Source: Duncaniella sp. (lineage in GTDB: Bacteria > Bacteroidota > Bacteroidia > Bacteroidales > Muribaculaceae). Taken from it: a stretch of DNA of 64,000 nt. Made by a program: the position numbers and the translations under genes. Positions 7,725-16,160 of this stretch are shown here, piece after piece; within the stretch, counting starts at the first letter, position 1, and every line of letters starts with the position of its first letter. The DNA lies in contig JAMPEV010000002.1 of NCBI GenBank assembly GCA_023664955.1, forward strand, positions 46,509-110,508, in the 5' to 3' direction. The notes beneath the pieces were generated by a model. It made no database searches and was not told the origin of the DNA. It was given only the letters and a program-made list of their open reading frames with translations.

Positions 7725-7838
7725 GTGCCTATTCATATCAGCGACGTCACATTAGCGAGTTCACGCACGTTCAATCTTTCCACACCCCCGGAGGATGCTC
7801 CGGGAGGATGGTGTGGCGATGTTGACACGTGCTATTTT
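7725..7838 (+). ncRNA. structured RNA between zapA and rny, candidate 6S RNA
   Basis: The 154-base gap holds a long imperfect hairpin. 7765-7770 (gcacgt) pairs with 7827-7832 (acgtgc), 7771-7774 with 7822-7825 (one bulged C), then a 5x5 internal loop (7775-7779 / 7817-7821), ccacac (7780-7785) with gtgtgg (7811-7816), and a 7-bp GC stem 7787-7793 / 7798-7804 closed by GATG. It ends in TATTTTTATATATTTT, an intrinsic terminator tail. A rod with a central bubble and a T tail is what 6S RNA, the RNA polymerase decoy, looks like, and as I recall the zapA-rny gap is a usual site for it in Bacteroidota. The 5' end is a guess. It may also be only a terminator or leader. Confidence 0.5.
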
Positions 7839-7872
7839 TATATATTTTCATTCTTATTTACTATTCCGTATT

Positions 7873-9417
7873 ATGGATATAATAATTTATTTAGCTATTG
7901 CAATCATTGTTACCGCCGCTCTTTCAGTGGGGGTGCTTTTAGCAGTGCAACGCGCCACTGCACGTTCACGCGCAAAGTCTATTGTTGAAGATGCTGAACG
8001 TGAAGCTGAGGTGCTCATGAAAAACAAACTTCTTGAAGCCCGCGAGAAAGAGCTGAAAATCAAATCCGAAGCCGAAAAGCAAGCCAATCAACGTATGCAG
8101 CGTGTCCAGGTAGAGGAGTCGAAGATTAAACAACGTCAAGCCCAGCTCAATCAGCAGCAAAGCGACAATGCCCGCGCCCGTAATGAGAACGAGCAAACTC
8201 GACAGAACCTTGAAGCTCAAATGGTGGTGGTAGAGCAACGCAAGGAGGAGCTCGACCGTCTACGTCGCACAGCGCAGGACACCCTCGAACACATTTCAGG
8301 TCTTTCAAGCGAAGAGGCTAAGGAAAAACTCATTGAGTCACTGAAGGACGAGGCAAAAACAGCGGCAAGCGCATACATAAATGATATCATGGATGAGGCC
8401 AAAATGACTGCCAACAAAGAAGCTAAGCGCATCGTGGTGCAGTCAATCCAGCGTCTCGCCACTGAAACTGCGATTGAAAATTCCGTCACAGTATTTCATA
8501 TCGACAGTGACGAAATTAAGGGCCGCATCATCGGTCGCGAGGGTCGTAACATCCGTGCCCTCGAAGCAGCGACAGGTATCGAGATTATAGTCGACGATAC
8601 CCCTGAGGCTATCGTACTCTCAGGTTTCGACCCAGTGCGCCGCGAAATTGCCCGTCTCGCTCTTCACCAGCTCGTGGCCGACGGACGTATTCACCCTGCC
8701 CGTATTGAGGAAGTCGTGGCTAAAGTGCGCAAGCAGATTGAGGAGGAAATCGTTGAGACAGGAAAACGTACGGCTATCGACCTTGGCATCCACGGTTTAC
8801 ACCCCGACCTTATCCGCATGGTGGGTAAGATGAAATACCGTTCAAGCTACGGTCAGAACCTACTCCAGCACTCACGCGAGACAGCCAACCTATGCGCCAT
8901 CATGGCTGCTGAACTTGGTCTTAACCCCAAGAAAGCCCGTCGCGCCGGACTTCTCCACGATATAGGCAAAGTACCCGATGAGGAACCTGAATTGCCACAC
9001 GCTCTTCTCGGCATGAAGCTCGCTGAGAAGTATAAAGAGAAGCCCGAAATATGCAACGCTATCGGAGCTCACCATGATGAAATCGAGCAGACTACACTTC
9101 TGGCACCCATCGTGCAAGTGTGTGATGCCATTTCCGGAGCTCGCCCGGGAGCTCGCCGCGAAATTGTGGAGGCATACATCAAGCGTCTTAACGACCTCGA
9201 ACAACTCGCTCTATCCTATCCCGGCGTTATCAAGACCTACGCTATCCAGGCAGGTCGCGAACTTCGCGTGATTGTGGGTGCAGATAAGATTGACGATATG
9301 GAGACCGAAAAACTCTCATCAGAAATTGCACGCCGCATCCAGGACGAAATGACTTATCCGGGGCAGGTGAAAATCACTGTAATCCGTGAGACTCGTTCCG
9401 TAAGCTTCGCTAAGTAA
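7873..9417 (+). CDS. rny: ribonuclease Y
   Basis: RNase Y is a membrane-anchored endoribonuclease that starts mRNA decay. The ATG at 7873 gives 514 residues, the family length, with one N-terminal membrane helix (about 3-25, [21 protein letters not shown]), a long coiled coil (30-190), a KH domain around 205-270 ([19 protein letters not shown]), and the HD domain around 325-430 with the metal motif [11 protein letters not shown] and AHHDE. An in-frame ATG at 7795 lies inside the hairpin of the upstream RNA and would add 26 residues before the membrane helix, so I reject it. The next gene is RicT, a known RNase Y partner in Bacillus. Confidence 0.96.
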   Translation: MDIIIYLAIAIIVTAALSVGVLLAVQRATARSRAKSIVEDAEREAEVLMKNKLLEAREKELKIKSEAEKQANQRMQRVQVEESKIKQRQAQLNQQQSDNARARNENEQTRQNLEAQMVVVEQRKEELDRLRRTAQDTLEHISGLSSEEAKEKLIESLKDEAKTAASAYINDIMDEAKMTANKEAKRIVVQSIQRLATETAIENSVTVFHIDSDEIKGRIIGREGRNIRALEAATGIEIIVDDTPEAIVLSGFDPVRREIARLALHQLVADGRIHPARIEEVVAKVRKQIEEEIVETGKRTAIDLGIHGLHPDLIRMVGKMKYRSSYGQNLLQHSRETANLCAIMAAELGLNPKKARRAGLLHDIGKVPDEEPELPHALLGMKLAEKYKEKPEICNAIGAHHDEIEQTTLLAPIVQVCDAISGARPGARREIVEAYIKRLNDLEQLALSYPGVIKTYAIQAGRELRVIVGADKIDDMETEKLSSEIARRIQDEMTYPGQVKITVIRETRSVSFAK

Positions 9418-9434
9418 GGAAAGGAGCTGTCCGT

Positions 9435-10961
9435 ATGGAAGAGAAAGAAAGAAGATGCCCTCGCGGTAAGCTCCATTGCTTTAATTGGCTGGAGGATATC
9501 CCCGGAGGACTGGCTGACTTTGACATCGTGGAGGTGCAGTTTAAGAACACCCGTAAGGGATTTTACCGCAATTCCACAAATATCCCTCTTGAAATTGGCG
9601 ACATGGTGGCCGTGGAAGCTTCGCCCGGACACGATATCGGCCGTGTGACGCTTGTGGGAAAACTCGTAGCCCTGCAAATGCGGCGCGCCAACCTTAAGCC
9701 CGATGCTGAGATTCGACGTGTGTTCCGTAAAGCAAAGCCTGCCGACCTCGAGAAATATGAGGAGGCCAAGGCTCGCGAGAATGACACGATGATTCGTTCA
9801 CGCAAGATTGCCGAGTCGCTGAATCTCAACATGAAAATTGGTGATGTGGAGTATCAAGGAGATGGCAATAAGGCAATTTTCTACTACATTGCAGATGAAC
9901 GTGTTGACTTCCGACAGCTAATTAAGGTGCTTGCCGAAACTTTCAAGGTGCGCATCGAGATGAAGCAAATTGGAGCGCGCCAGGAGGCTGGTCGAATCGG
10001 AGGTATCGGTTCCTGCGGCCGGCCATTATGCTGCGCAAGTTGGATGACCAATTTCGTGTCAGTAGGCACAAGTGCGGCCCGCTATCAGGATATTTCACTC
10101 AATCCGCAAAAGCTGGCCGGTCAGTGTGCAAAGCTGAAATGCTGCCTTAATTTTGAGGTTGACACCTACGTGGAGAGTGCCCGATTCCTACCCACCAAAG
10201 ATATACGTCTGGAAACCGCTGATAATACGTATTACCACTTTAAAACTGATATTTTCAAGAAGGAAATCACCTATTCTACAGATAAACAACTTGCAGCAAA
10301 TCTCGTCACCATTGATGCCGCACGTGCGTTTGAGGTGATTGAGATGAATAAGCGCGGCGAAAAACCGTTGAAACTTGAACGCGACGGCGACGAGAAGCAG
10401 AATGTCAAGACTCGACCAATCGACCTTGCCTCGCAGGATGAACTCACTCGTTTCGATAAGGCTAAGAAAAAGAAAAAGAAGAAGAGTTCGGGTGGCGGGA
10501 ATGCTCCAAAGCAAGATTCTCCAAAGGGTGATAATAAGGATCGTCAGCAAAATAACCGAATCTCGAAGAGTGAAAATCGCCCCGAAGGCAATCAAGATGC
10601 AGGACAAGGAGTAACCCAGAAAGGGAATCAAGGTGGCAATAAGCCTGAGCAGCAGCCCCGCAACAATGACCGTAAGCCTAAGGGAAATAACAGTAACCAA
10701 GGCAAAGGAAAACCGGAACGTAATAACAATAATGGAGAGCGTCGTCCTGATTCTTCCGGCAATACTGAAAAAAAGCAGCAAAAACCTCCCACCCAAGGTC
10801 AATCCGTCCAGAAGTCTCAGGGGCAGCAGAAGCAGTCACAGGGACAGCAGCAAAGGCAGTCACAAGGACAGCAACAAAAACAGGGAAAGCCTCAGCCAGT
10901 TGAACAGCCTCGTCCTAACCGCATCCCAAAGGCCTTTCGCGACAACCAGGATAATGCATAA
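9435..10961 (+). CDS. ricT: PSP1-domain protein RicT with long low-complexity tail
   Basis: RicT (YaaT) is an iron-sulfur subunit of the Y-complex that steers RNase Y in Bacillus. Here residues 1 to about 330 form the PSP1 domain. Cysteines sit at CPRGKLHC near the start and in GSCGRPLCCASW and CAKLKCCLNFE (about 193-233), the expected Fe-S ligands. Residues 330-508 are a very polar, probably unfolded tail: a lysine run (KAKKKKKKKSS), then Asn, Gln, Lys and Gly rich sequence ending in repeated SQGQQ units and a short PRPNRIPKAF end. Such a tail may bind RNA or proteins (inference). It lies 17 bases after rny, which supports a functional pair. Confidence 0.9.
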   Translation: MEEKERRCPRGKLHCFNWLEDIPGGLADFDIVEVQFKNTRKGFYRNSTNIPLEIGDMVAVEASPGHDIGRVTLVGKLVALQMRRANLKPDAEIRRVFRKAKPADLEKYEEAKARENDTMIRSRKIAESLNLNMKIGDVEYQGDGNKAIFYYIADERVDFRQLIKVLAETFKVRIEMKQIGARQEAGRIGGIGSCGRPLCCASWMTNFVSVGTSAARYQDISLNPQKLAGQCAKLKCCLNFEVDTYVESARFLPTKDIRLETADNTYYHFKTDIFKKEITYSTDKQLAANLVTIDAARAFEVIEMNKRGEKPLKLERDGDEKQNVKTRPIDLASQDELTRFDKAKKKKKKKSSGGGNAPKQDSPKGDNKDRQQNNRISKSENRPEGNQDAGQGVTQKGNQGGNKPEQQPRNNDRKPKGNNSNQGKGKPERNNNNGERRPDSSGNTEKKQQKPPTQGQSVQKSQGQQKQSQGQQQRQSQGQQQKQGKPQPVEQPRPNRIPKAFRDNQDNA

Positions 10962-10967
10962 AATGTG

Positions 10968-11435
10968 ATGCGCAATCTTCTGCCTACTATACTGCTACTA
11001 TTGCTGCTCAGTGCCTGTGCCCCCGGGATCCGTGACTACAGCCATTGGGAGAGTCTTCCGAAGGAAGGATGGGTGTATGGTGATTCCATACTCCTCCTGC
11101 CGATTGACACCGGCTTGCCTGACAATGACTCGATCGTAACGGCTACTATCGGAGTGGCTCTTCGTCATGGTTCTAATTACAAATATTCCGACATTTGGCT
11201 CGAGGTGACGTTCCACGGTGATGGATATTTGACTCGCGACACTGTCAACATCCGTCTCGCCGACTCTTTCGGTCGTTGGCTTGGCAGTGGTTTTGGCGCA
11301 AGTTATCAGAAAGCCTCAGTGATAAATCGCGCATCGGTAATTGATGTCACTCGCCCGGTGGAGATTCGGCACATCATGAATGTCGACACGCTTCATGGCA
11401 TTGAGCAAATCGGCATCACGGTCAGTCCGATATGA
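10968..11435 (+). CDS. gldH: gliding-motility lipoprotein GldH
   Basis: A lipoprotein of about 155 residues: signal MRNLLPTILLLLLLSAC with lipobox LSAC, then CAPGIRDYSHWESLPKEGW, a beta-rich GldH domain with VYGDSILLLPIDTG and DTVNIRLADSFGRWLGSGFG. In Flavobacterium GldH is needed for gliding and belongs to the type IX secretion/gliding set; in gut Bacteroidales it persists in non-gliding species with unclear function. A GTG at 10965 would add one residue. It starts six bases after the ricT stop, is the last gene of the zapA-rny-ricT unit, and is closed by the terminator at 11488. Confidence 0.85.
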   Translation: MRNLLPTILLLLLLSACAPGIRDYSHWESLPKEGWVYGDSILLLPIDTGLPDNDSIVTATIGVALRHGSNYKYSDIWLEVTFHGDGYLTRDTVNIRLADSFGRWLGSGFGASYQKASVINRASVIDVTRPVEIRHIMNVDTLHGIEQIGITVSPI

Positions 11436-11487
11436 ACTGAGATGGTGAACGTAAAAATTTAATGGATTTTTATCTCATATTTGAAAG

Positions 11488-11524
11488 TATCGCACTCCTT
11501 TCGGGGTGCGATATTTGTATTTTT
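11488..11524 (+). terminator. terminator after gldH
   Basis: Stem tatcgcactcc with ggggtgcgata (11488-11513; loop tttc), followed by tttgtattttt on the plus strand. It closes the zapA-rny-ricT-gldH unit. The tail also contains TATTTTTG (11518-11525), a possible -7 element for the amidase gene at 11577. Confidence 0.8.
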
Positions 11525-11576
11525 GCACTCAGTGATTAGGTGAAATAATCTGTTTTAAACAATTAATTTATTTAGT

Positions 11577-11987
11577 ATGAGGAAAATAACGAAAATTATA
11601 GTGCATTGCACTGCTACTCCTGCCGGAAGAAATGTTACCGTGAGAGAAATTGCCACTTGGCATCGTCAACGAGGGTTTAATGGCATAGGATACCATTATG
11701 TTGTGATGCTCGATGGAACAGTGGAGAATGGTAGGCCTGTAGAAAAAATCGGTGCGCATTGCAAGGGACAAAACAGTAACAGCATTGGTGTAGTTTATGT
11801 AGGTGGCTTGAGTGAAGACTACAGTGTGCCGTTGGACACTCGTACTTTAAAGCAGCGAATTGCACTACGCTCTTTGATTTCAAAGCTAAAGCACGACTAT
11901 CCCGGCTCAACCGTACATTCACACTATGAATTTGCGCCCAAGGCATGCCCGTGTTTTGACGCGGCTATGGAGTATGCTGATTTGTAA
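11577..11987 (+). CDS. N-acetylmuramoyl-L-alanine amidase, T7-lysozyme type
   Basis: A zinc amidase (Amidase_2 fold) that cuts the bond between muramic acid and L-alanine in peptidoglycan. The 136 residues match the T7 lysozyme catalytic core: zinc ligands His10 (IIVHCTAT), His116 (HSHYEFAPK) and Cys124 (KACPCFD), with Tyr39 (GIGYHY) and Lys122 as catalytic residues, in the same spacing as T7 His17, Tyr46, His122, Lys128 and Cys130. There is no signal peptide, holin or phage gene nearby. Such small amidases are common as single genes in Bacteroidales. It may be a domesticated phage gene, or delivered by a non-classical route. Confidence 0.9.
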   Translation: MRKITKIIVHCTATPAGRNVTVREIATWHRQRGFNGIGYHYVVMLDGTVENGRPVEKIGAHCKGQNSNSIGVVYVGGLSEDYSVPLDTRTLKQRIALRSLISKLKHDYPGSTVHSHYEFAPKACPCFDAAMEYADL

Positions 11988-12036
11988 TAACTCTTCAAAA
12001 ATCACTTTAGATTCCCGGATTATCATTCCATTTTGC

Positions 12037-12044
12037 TATATTTG
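12037..12044 (+). promoter_or_regulatory. -7 element of the GH28 gene
   Basis: TATATTTG on the plus strand fits TAnnTTTG, 22 bases before the GH28 ATG. No good TTTG lies at the -33 distance, so this promoter may be weak or need an activator. Confidence 0.5.
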
Positions 12045-12066
12045 CAGTTGAAAATCTACTGATATC

Positions 12067-13443
12067 ATGAATACTATACGTTACTTTTTCGGCAAACTTA
12101 GCATTGCAGCAATGGCTTTAGCCGCATCTTTCGCGGCAGATGCCGCTGTTTACAACATTGTTGATTTTGGAGCTGTGAGCGATACGACCCAACTAAGCAC
12201 TTTGGCAGTTCAAAAAGCCATCGACACTTGCACTGAGAAGGGGGGAGGGACAGTCCTGGTGCCTACCGGGAGCTATAAAATCGGAAGCATTATGCTAAGG
12301 GATAATGTGGAAATGCATCTTGAAAACGGCGCAACACTTTATGGTAGCACCGATATAAAGGATTATACTCCGGTATCCACTGACTATCTCTCACTTCGCA
12401 CTAATACACCCACAGTCCAGCTAATTTATGCTGACAAGGCTCATAATGTGGCTATCTCCGGTCGTGGCACCATAGATGGCCGCGGCAAGGCATTCCGGAA
12501 GTTATCATGGAACGATGAAGGTATCACTCGCCCCCATCTTCTGCGCTTTATACAATGCACTGATGTGGCCGTATTCGATGTGACGCTCAAAAATTCCGGC
12601 TGCTGGATGCAGCATTACCTCGCTTGCGACCGTGTGAAAATCGATGGTATCACCGTGATTAACCGTAATAATTACAATAACGATGCTCTTGACCTTGATG
12701 GATGCCATAATGTTACAGTTTCCAATATGATCGCTGATTCGGATGATGACGCTATAACCTTGAAGAGCACATCACCCCGCCTTTGCGAGGATATAACCAT
12801 CAGTAACTGTGTGGTGTCGAGTCACTGCAATGCCATTAAGTTAGGGACTGAGACAAATGGAGGATTCCGCAATATCAACATCCGCGGTATTGTAGTGAAA
12901 CCCTCTGCCGATCAATCGAATCAATATTTTGGCTATCCGGGTGGCATCGGACACTCTGCCATCTCTCTTGAGATTGTGGATGGCGGCTCTATGAGAAATG
13001 TCGACATTGCTGATATCACAATCACGGGTACTGAATCGCCAATTTTCATCCGTCTTGCCGACCGTGCACGTCCATATTCCGAAAAGCATCCGGTTGAGGG
13101 CGTAGGCTCGATTAGCGGTGTGGTGTTACACGACATTTTGATTGACGGTGCGGGACCTTCCGGATGCTCAATCACCGGTGTCGAAGGTCACCCTGTAACC
13201 GACATACTCTTACATGATATTACCATTCGCCATGCCGGTGGTCAAAAACTGACCACCGCACCTATTGATGAGAAAATTAAAGAGTATCCTGAGTCAACTA
13301 TGTGGGGTATCCTTCCTGCACAAGGTTTTTGGCTCAACCACACACGCGGTATAACTTTCAGAAACGTTAAAGTCCACGCTTCTGCCCCCGATGAACGCCC
13401 AATAATCGTCACCGATGACTCCGAATCAATCGTGATAGAATAG
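12067..13443 (+). CDS. GH28 polygalacturonase-like glycoside hydrolase
   Basis: A 458-residue secreted protein: signal peptide 1-26 (AASFAADA), then YNIVDFGAV and a right-handed parallel beta-helix typical of GH28. GH28 enzymes hydrolyse galacturonan or rhamnogalacturonan by inversion. Family catalytic motifs are present in altered form: NNDALDLDG (about 204-212), DSDDDAI (224-230) and SHCNAIKLGTE (252-262) in place of GHG and RIK. This suits exo-acting bacterial enzymes on pectin fragments. It is a lone gene outside any SusCD locus, and its stop codon directly abuts the stop of the convergent gene at 13444 with no base between them. Confidence 0.9.
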   Translation: MNTIRYFFGKLSIAAMALAASFAADAAVYNIVDFGAVSDTTQLSTLAVQKAIDTCTEKGGGTVLVPTGSYKIGSIMLRDNVEMHLENGATLYGSTDIKDYTPVSTDYLSLRTNTPTVQLIYADKAHNVAISGRGTIDGRGKAFRKLSWNDEGITRPHLLRFIQCTDVAVFDVTLKNSGCWMQHYLACDRVKIDGITVINRNNYNNDALDLDGCHNVTVSNMIADSDDDAITLKSTSPRLCEDITISNCVVSSHCNAIKLGTETNGGFRNINIRGIVVKPSADQSNQYFGYPGGIGHSAISLEIVDGGSMRNVDIADITITGTESPIFIRLADRARPYSEKHPVEGVGSISGVVLHDILIDGAGPSGCSITGVEGHPVTDILLHDITIRHAGGQKLTTAPIDEKIKEYPESTMWGILPAQGFWLNHTRGITFRNVKVHASAPDERPIIVTDDSESIVIE

Positions 13444-14727
13444 CTATTTGCTTGTCATTATCTGTAAGACAAGACGATCAGTTTCGGTCATGGCTTCTCG
13501 ACCGATTGATGTGAGATTATGAATCGTAACATCCACATCTTCGCTCACTATTCCTTCAGCCGAAGTAACACATTTACCATTCATAGCAAGCATCGCCGAC
13601 ATCATAGCGGTAGAAACTCCCGATGAAATCTTCAGCGCACATGAAGGTTTGGCACCATCACATATCATACCTGTGAGGTTGGCTATCATATTCTTAATCG
13701 AGGCGCAAATCTCGTTATAGCCGCCTCCCATGAGATACACAATCGCTCCCGATGCTCCGGTTGACGCCACAACGCAGCCGCAAAGAGCCGACAATCGGCC
13801 CAAACTTTGCTTTATATATATGCTGGTGAGATGACTTAGTATCAGAGCCCGGGTGGTCTGCTCTTCGCTTGCATCCATATCCTCAGCAAAGCTCACCACA
13901 GGCATTGTCGCAGTGATTCCCTGATTACCGCTGCCGGAATTGGACATTACAGCAATGGGAGCGCCTCCCATACGGGCATCACAGGCCGCCGATGTGTAGG
14001 ATATCATGTGTTCTACAGGGGTGTCACCATAATATTTTATACCATATTTTCTGATTGTCGCGCCTAATGAATGCCCATAATCCCCGGCAAGAGCTGTAAG
14101 GGATGCAGCCATATTCAATTTCTTAGCTTCAAGGATGAACGAAAGCTCTTCAATAGGAGTTTCAGTCGCAAATTCATATATCATTGCCATGTCGAGAGCC
14201 ACGTCATCAGTAGCATCAGCACTGTCATCCTTCACTTCTTCACTGTGAAGCACAGTATGGTCCTTTTCCAATTGCACGAAGTGGGTATGCTCGCATGAGA
14301 TTATAGCCCGAGCCTTTCTCCCCGATTTGTCATATACAGTTATGTCAATATGCAATTTCGAAGGTGCCTCGGAATCCAGAGATATGCTGATTCTTCCCTC
14401 GTTGATGTATGACCTACCCTTTGTCACAGCCTCATCATTGACATTCTTAAGCACTTCAAGGCCATACTCCGATTTACCCACAAGAGCACCTAAGGCCATT
14501 GCAATAGGAAGTCCTATCATGCCGGTGCCGGGAATACCGACACCCATTGCATTTTTAAGGATATTACTGCTTAACCGGGCCTCAATCCGTTCAGGATGCG
14601 AGCCGAGTAATTCGGTAGCCTTTGCTACACACAACGCCACTGCCACCGGCTCTGTACATCCGATCGCAGGCACTACTTCGCGTTTAATAAGTGAGATTAT
14701 TCTTTCTCTTTGTTCTTTTTTAATCAT
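13444..14727 (-). CDS. L-cysteine desulfidase / serine dehydratase-alpha-like protein (CyuA/YhaM family)
   Basis: A 427-residue member of UPF0597. Known members (CyuA) are iron-sulfur enzymes that break L-cysteine to pyruvate, ammonia and sulfide in anaerobes. The conserved AIGCTEPVAVAL motif (Cys24) near the N-terminus and the Cys/Gly-rich C-terminal half (LCGCVVASTGASGAIVYLMGGG, ISSGVSTAMMSAML) are the cluster and substrate regions of the family. There is no signal peptide. The neighbours do not point to a pathway. A -7 element lies 35 bases upstream. The gene converges on GH28 with abutting stops and no terminator in the gap. Confidence 0.88.
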   Translation of the reverse strand: MIKKEQRERIISLIKREVVPAIGCTEPVAVALCVAKATELLGSHPERIEARLSSNILKNAMGVGIPGTGMIGLPIAMALGALVGKSEYGLEVLKNVNDEAVTKGRSYINEGRISISLDSEAPSKLHIDITVYDKSGRKARAIISCEHTHFVQLEKDHTVLHSEEVKDDSADATDDVALDMAMIYEFATETPIEELSFILEAKKLNMAASLTALAGDYGHSLGATIRKYGIKYYGDTPVEHMISYTSAACDARMGGAPIAVMSNSGSGNQGITATMPVVSFAEDMDASEEQTTRALILSHLTSIYIKQSLGRLSALCGCVVASTGASGAIVYLMGGGYNEICASIKNMIANLTGMICDGAKPSCALKISSGVSTAMMSAMLAMNGKCVTSAEGIVSEDVDVTIHNLTSIGREAMTETDRLVLQIMTSK

Positions 14728-14761
14728 GGCCGTTAAGTTGGAGCATACTCAATTCAATTCA

Positions 14762-14769
14762 CAAAGCTA
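14762..14769 (-). promoter_or_regulatory. -7 element of the cysteine desulfidase gene
   Basis: Minus-strand TAGCTTTG matches TAnnTTTG. Start near 14755, about 28 bases before the ATG at 14727. The -33 region is not clear. Confidence 0.45.
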
Positions 14770-14792
14770 CGAGATATATCCTCCACATGGAA

Positions 14793-14808
14793 ATATATAT
14801 ATATATAT
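14793..14808. repeat. (AT)8 microsatellite
   Basis: Eight AT units lie immediately before the gldE stop codon (14810-14812) as read on the plus strand, i.e. just downstream of gldE and about 30 bases upstream of the promoter of the gene at 14727. A tract like this can change length by slippage. Confidence 0.85.
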
Positions 14809-14809
14809 G

Positions 14810-16105
14810 TCATTTGTCAACATCCTCTTCTTGAGTATTAGTTTCGACACGGATAAGGTCGAGGCGTGTAGCTGTGCGTCGTTGGATCGTGTATACTATA
14901 TCATCGATTTCGATTCTTTCACCTTGTGCCGGAAGCGAACCGGTCTCGTGCATGATGTATCCGGCAAGTGTCTGATATTCATCATCCTCAGGTATGTCAA
15001 TTCGGAACTCGTCACGGAGTGCGCGTACTTCGATTCGCCCTGAGAACTCATACACGCCGGGTGAAACTTCCGTTGCTGTAATGCCGTTTTTGTCATGCTC
15101 ATCCTGTATGTCACCAAATATTTCCTCGACAAGGTCCTCGAGTGTAACAAGTCCGGCTGTACCACCAAACTCATCAACCACCACAGCCATTGAACGTTTC
15201 TCAGTGAGCAGACGACGCATCATTGTGTTTGCGAGAAGTGTTTCTGGCGCGTAAAGCACCTCCTTAATATTATCTTTCCAATCACTTTCAGGATCGAAAA
15301 GTTCTGATACGTGGACATAACCAACCACATTGTCTATATCGTCTCGATACACGAGGATTTTACTCCTTCCTGACGAAGTAAATAACTCCGAAAGCTGTTC
15401 TCTGTCTGTTTCCTCCAAGTCCACTGCCACCAACTCGTTGCGGGGCGCCATACAATCGCGAAGCTGGGTGTTGGAGAAATCAAGCGCATTGTGGAATATT
15501 TTCACCTCGTTCTCCACCTCTACCTCCTGTGGATTGTCAAGGTCATCGATTTTAGTCTCCAAATAATCGTTGAGGTCGTTGATTGACAACACACCGAGGC
15601 GTGTATCTTCGGCCTTGATACCCACCAGTTTCATCAACACTCTTGAAAGCCACGAGGTAAACCAGGAAATGGGGTAAAGAATTATGTAGAAGAAGTAAAC
15701 CGGAATGGCCGCTAACTTCAAGGATGTATTGGGATTGATGCGGAATATCGACTTTGGAAGAAATTCTCCGGTAAAAAGGATTACCAATGTGGATATAACA
15801 GTCTGGAGCAAGAGTATCACAGCTTGATTATCCGACACATGTTCTTCAATCCATGGTTCGAGCAATGCAGCAGCCCCCATACCATAGATTACAAGCATTA
15901 TATTATTTCCTACCAAGATGGTGGAAATGAAAAACTCTTGATTGGAGTAGTACCGCTTAATGATCCTATTTAAAATCCCGCCGCGACTTGAATCGAGACC
16001 AACTCTGACACGGTCGGCTGTTATATAAGCAATCTCCATTCCCGAAAAGAGGCCAGAAAAGAGCAGTGATACCAATGCTAATACTATCCAAGAGGTAAGT
16101 GTCAT
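14810..16105 (-). CDS. gldE: GldE / HlyC-CorC family membrane protein (CNNM transporter type)
   Basis: A 431-residue protein with the three-part family layout: DUF21/CNNM membrane domain (about 1-190, helices at WIVLALVSLLFSGLFSG, ISTILVGNNIMLVIYGM, VILLLQTVISTLVILFTG and FFYIILYPISWFTSWL), two CBS domains (about 210-330, MAPRNELVAVD to GGTAGLVTLEDLVEEIFGDI), and a C-terminal CorC_HlyC domain (345-420). Such proteins are linked to Mg2+ export; in Flavobacterium GldE is tied to gliding through GldD. It is the last gene of the minus-strand run from 19535 and follows lptC by 55 bases. Confidence 0.88.
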   Translation of the reverse strand: MTLTSWIVLALVSLLFSGLFSGMEIAYITADRVRVGLDSSRGGILNRIIKRYYSNQEFFISTILVGNNIMLVIYGMGAAALLEPWIEEHVSDNQAVILLLQTVISTLVILFTGEFLPKSIFRINPNTSLKLAAIPVYFFYIILYPISWFTSWLSRVLMKLVGIKAEDTRLGVLSINDLNDYLETKIDDLDNPQEVEVENEVKIFHNALDFSNTQLRDCMAPRNELVAVDLEETDREQLSELFTSSGRSKILVYRDDIDNVVGYVHVSELFDPESDWKDNIKEVLYAPETLLANTMMRRLLTEKRSMAVVVDEFGGTAGLVTLEDLVEEIFGDIQDEHDKNGITATEVSPGVYEFSGRIEVRALRDEFRIDIPEDDEYQTLAGYIMHETGSLPAQGERIEIDDIVYTIQRRTATRLDLIRVETNTQEEDVDK

Positions 16106-16160
16106 ATTCTGTTATTGTTCAATAATTTAATTTAGAACTATTTTGAACTAAATTGAGTAT

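Noticed and set aside
7795-7872. Upstream in-frame start for RNase Y
   Set aside because: It lies inside a strong hairpin and would put 26 residues before the normal N-terminal membrane helix; the family starts at 7873.
11577-11987. Prophage remnant suggested by the T7-type amidase
   Set aside because: No other phage gene, integrase or att-like repeat nearby; such lone amidases are common in Bacteroidales.
14327-15043. 238-codon plus-strand open frame across the gldE-desulfidase junction
   Set aside because: It is antisense to two well-supported genes, runs through the (AT)8 tract and has no recognisable domain.
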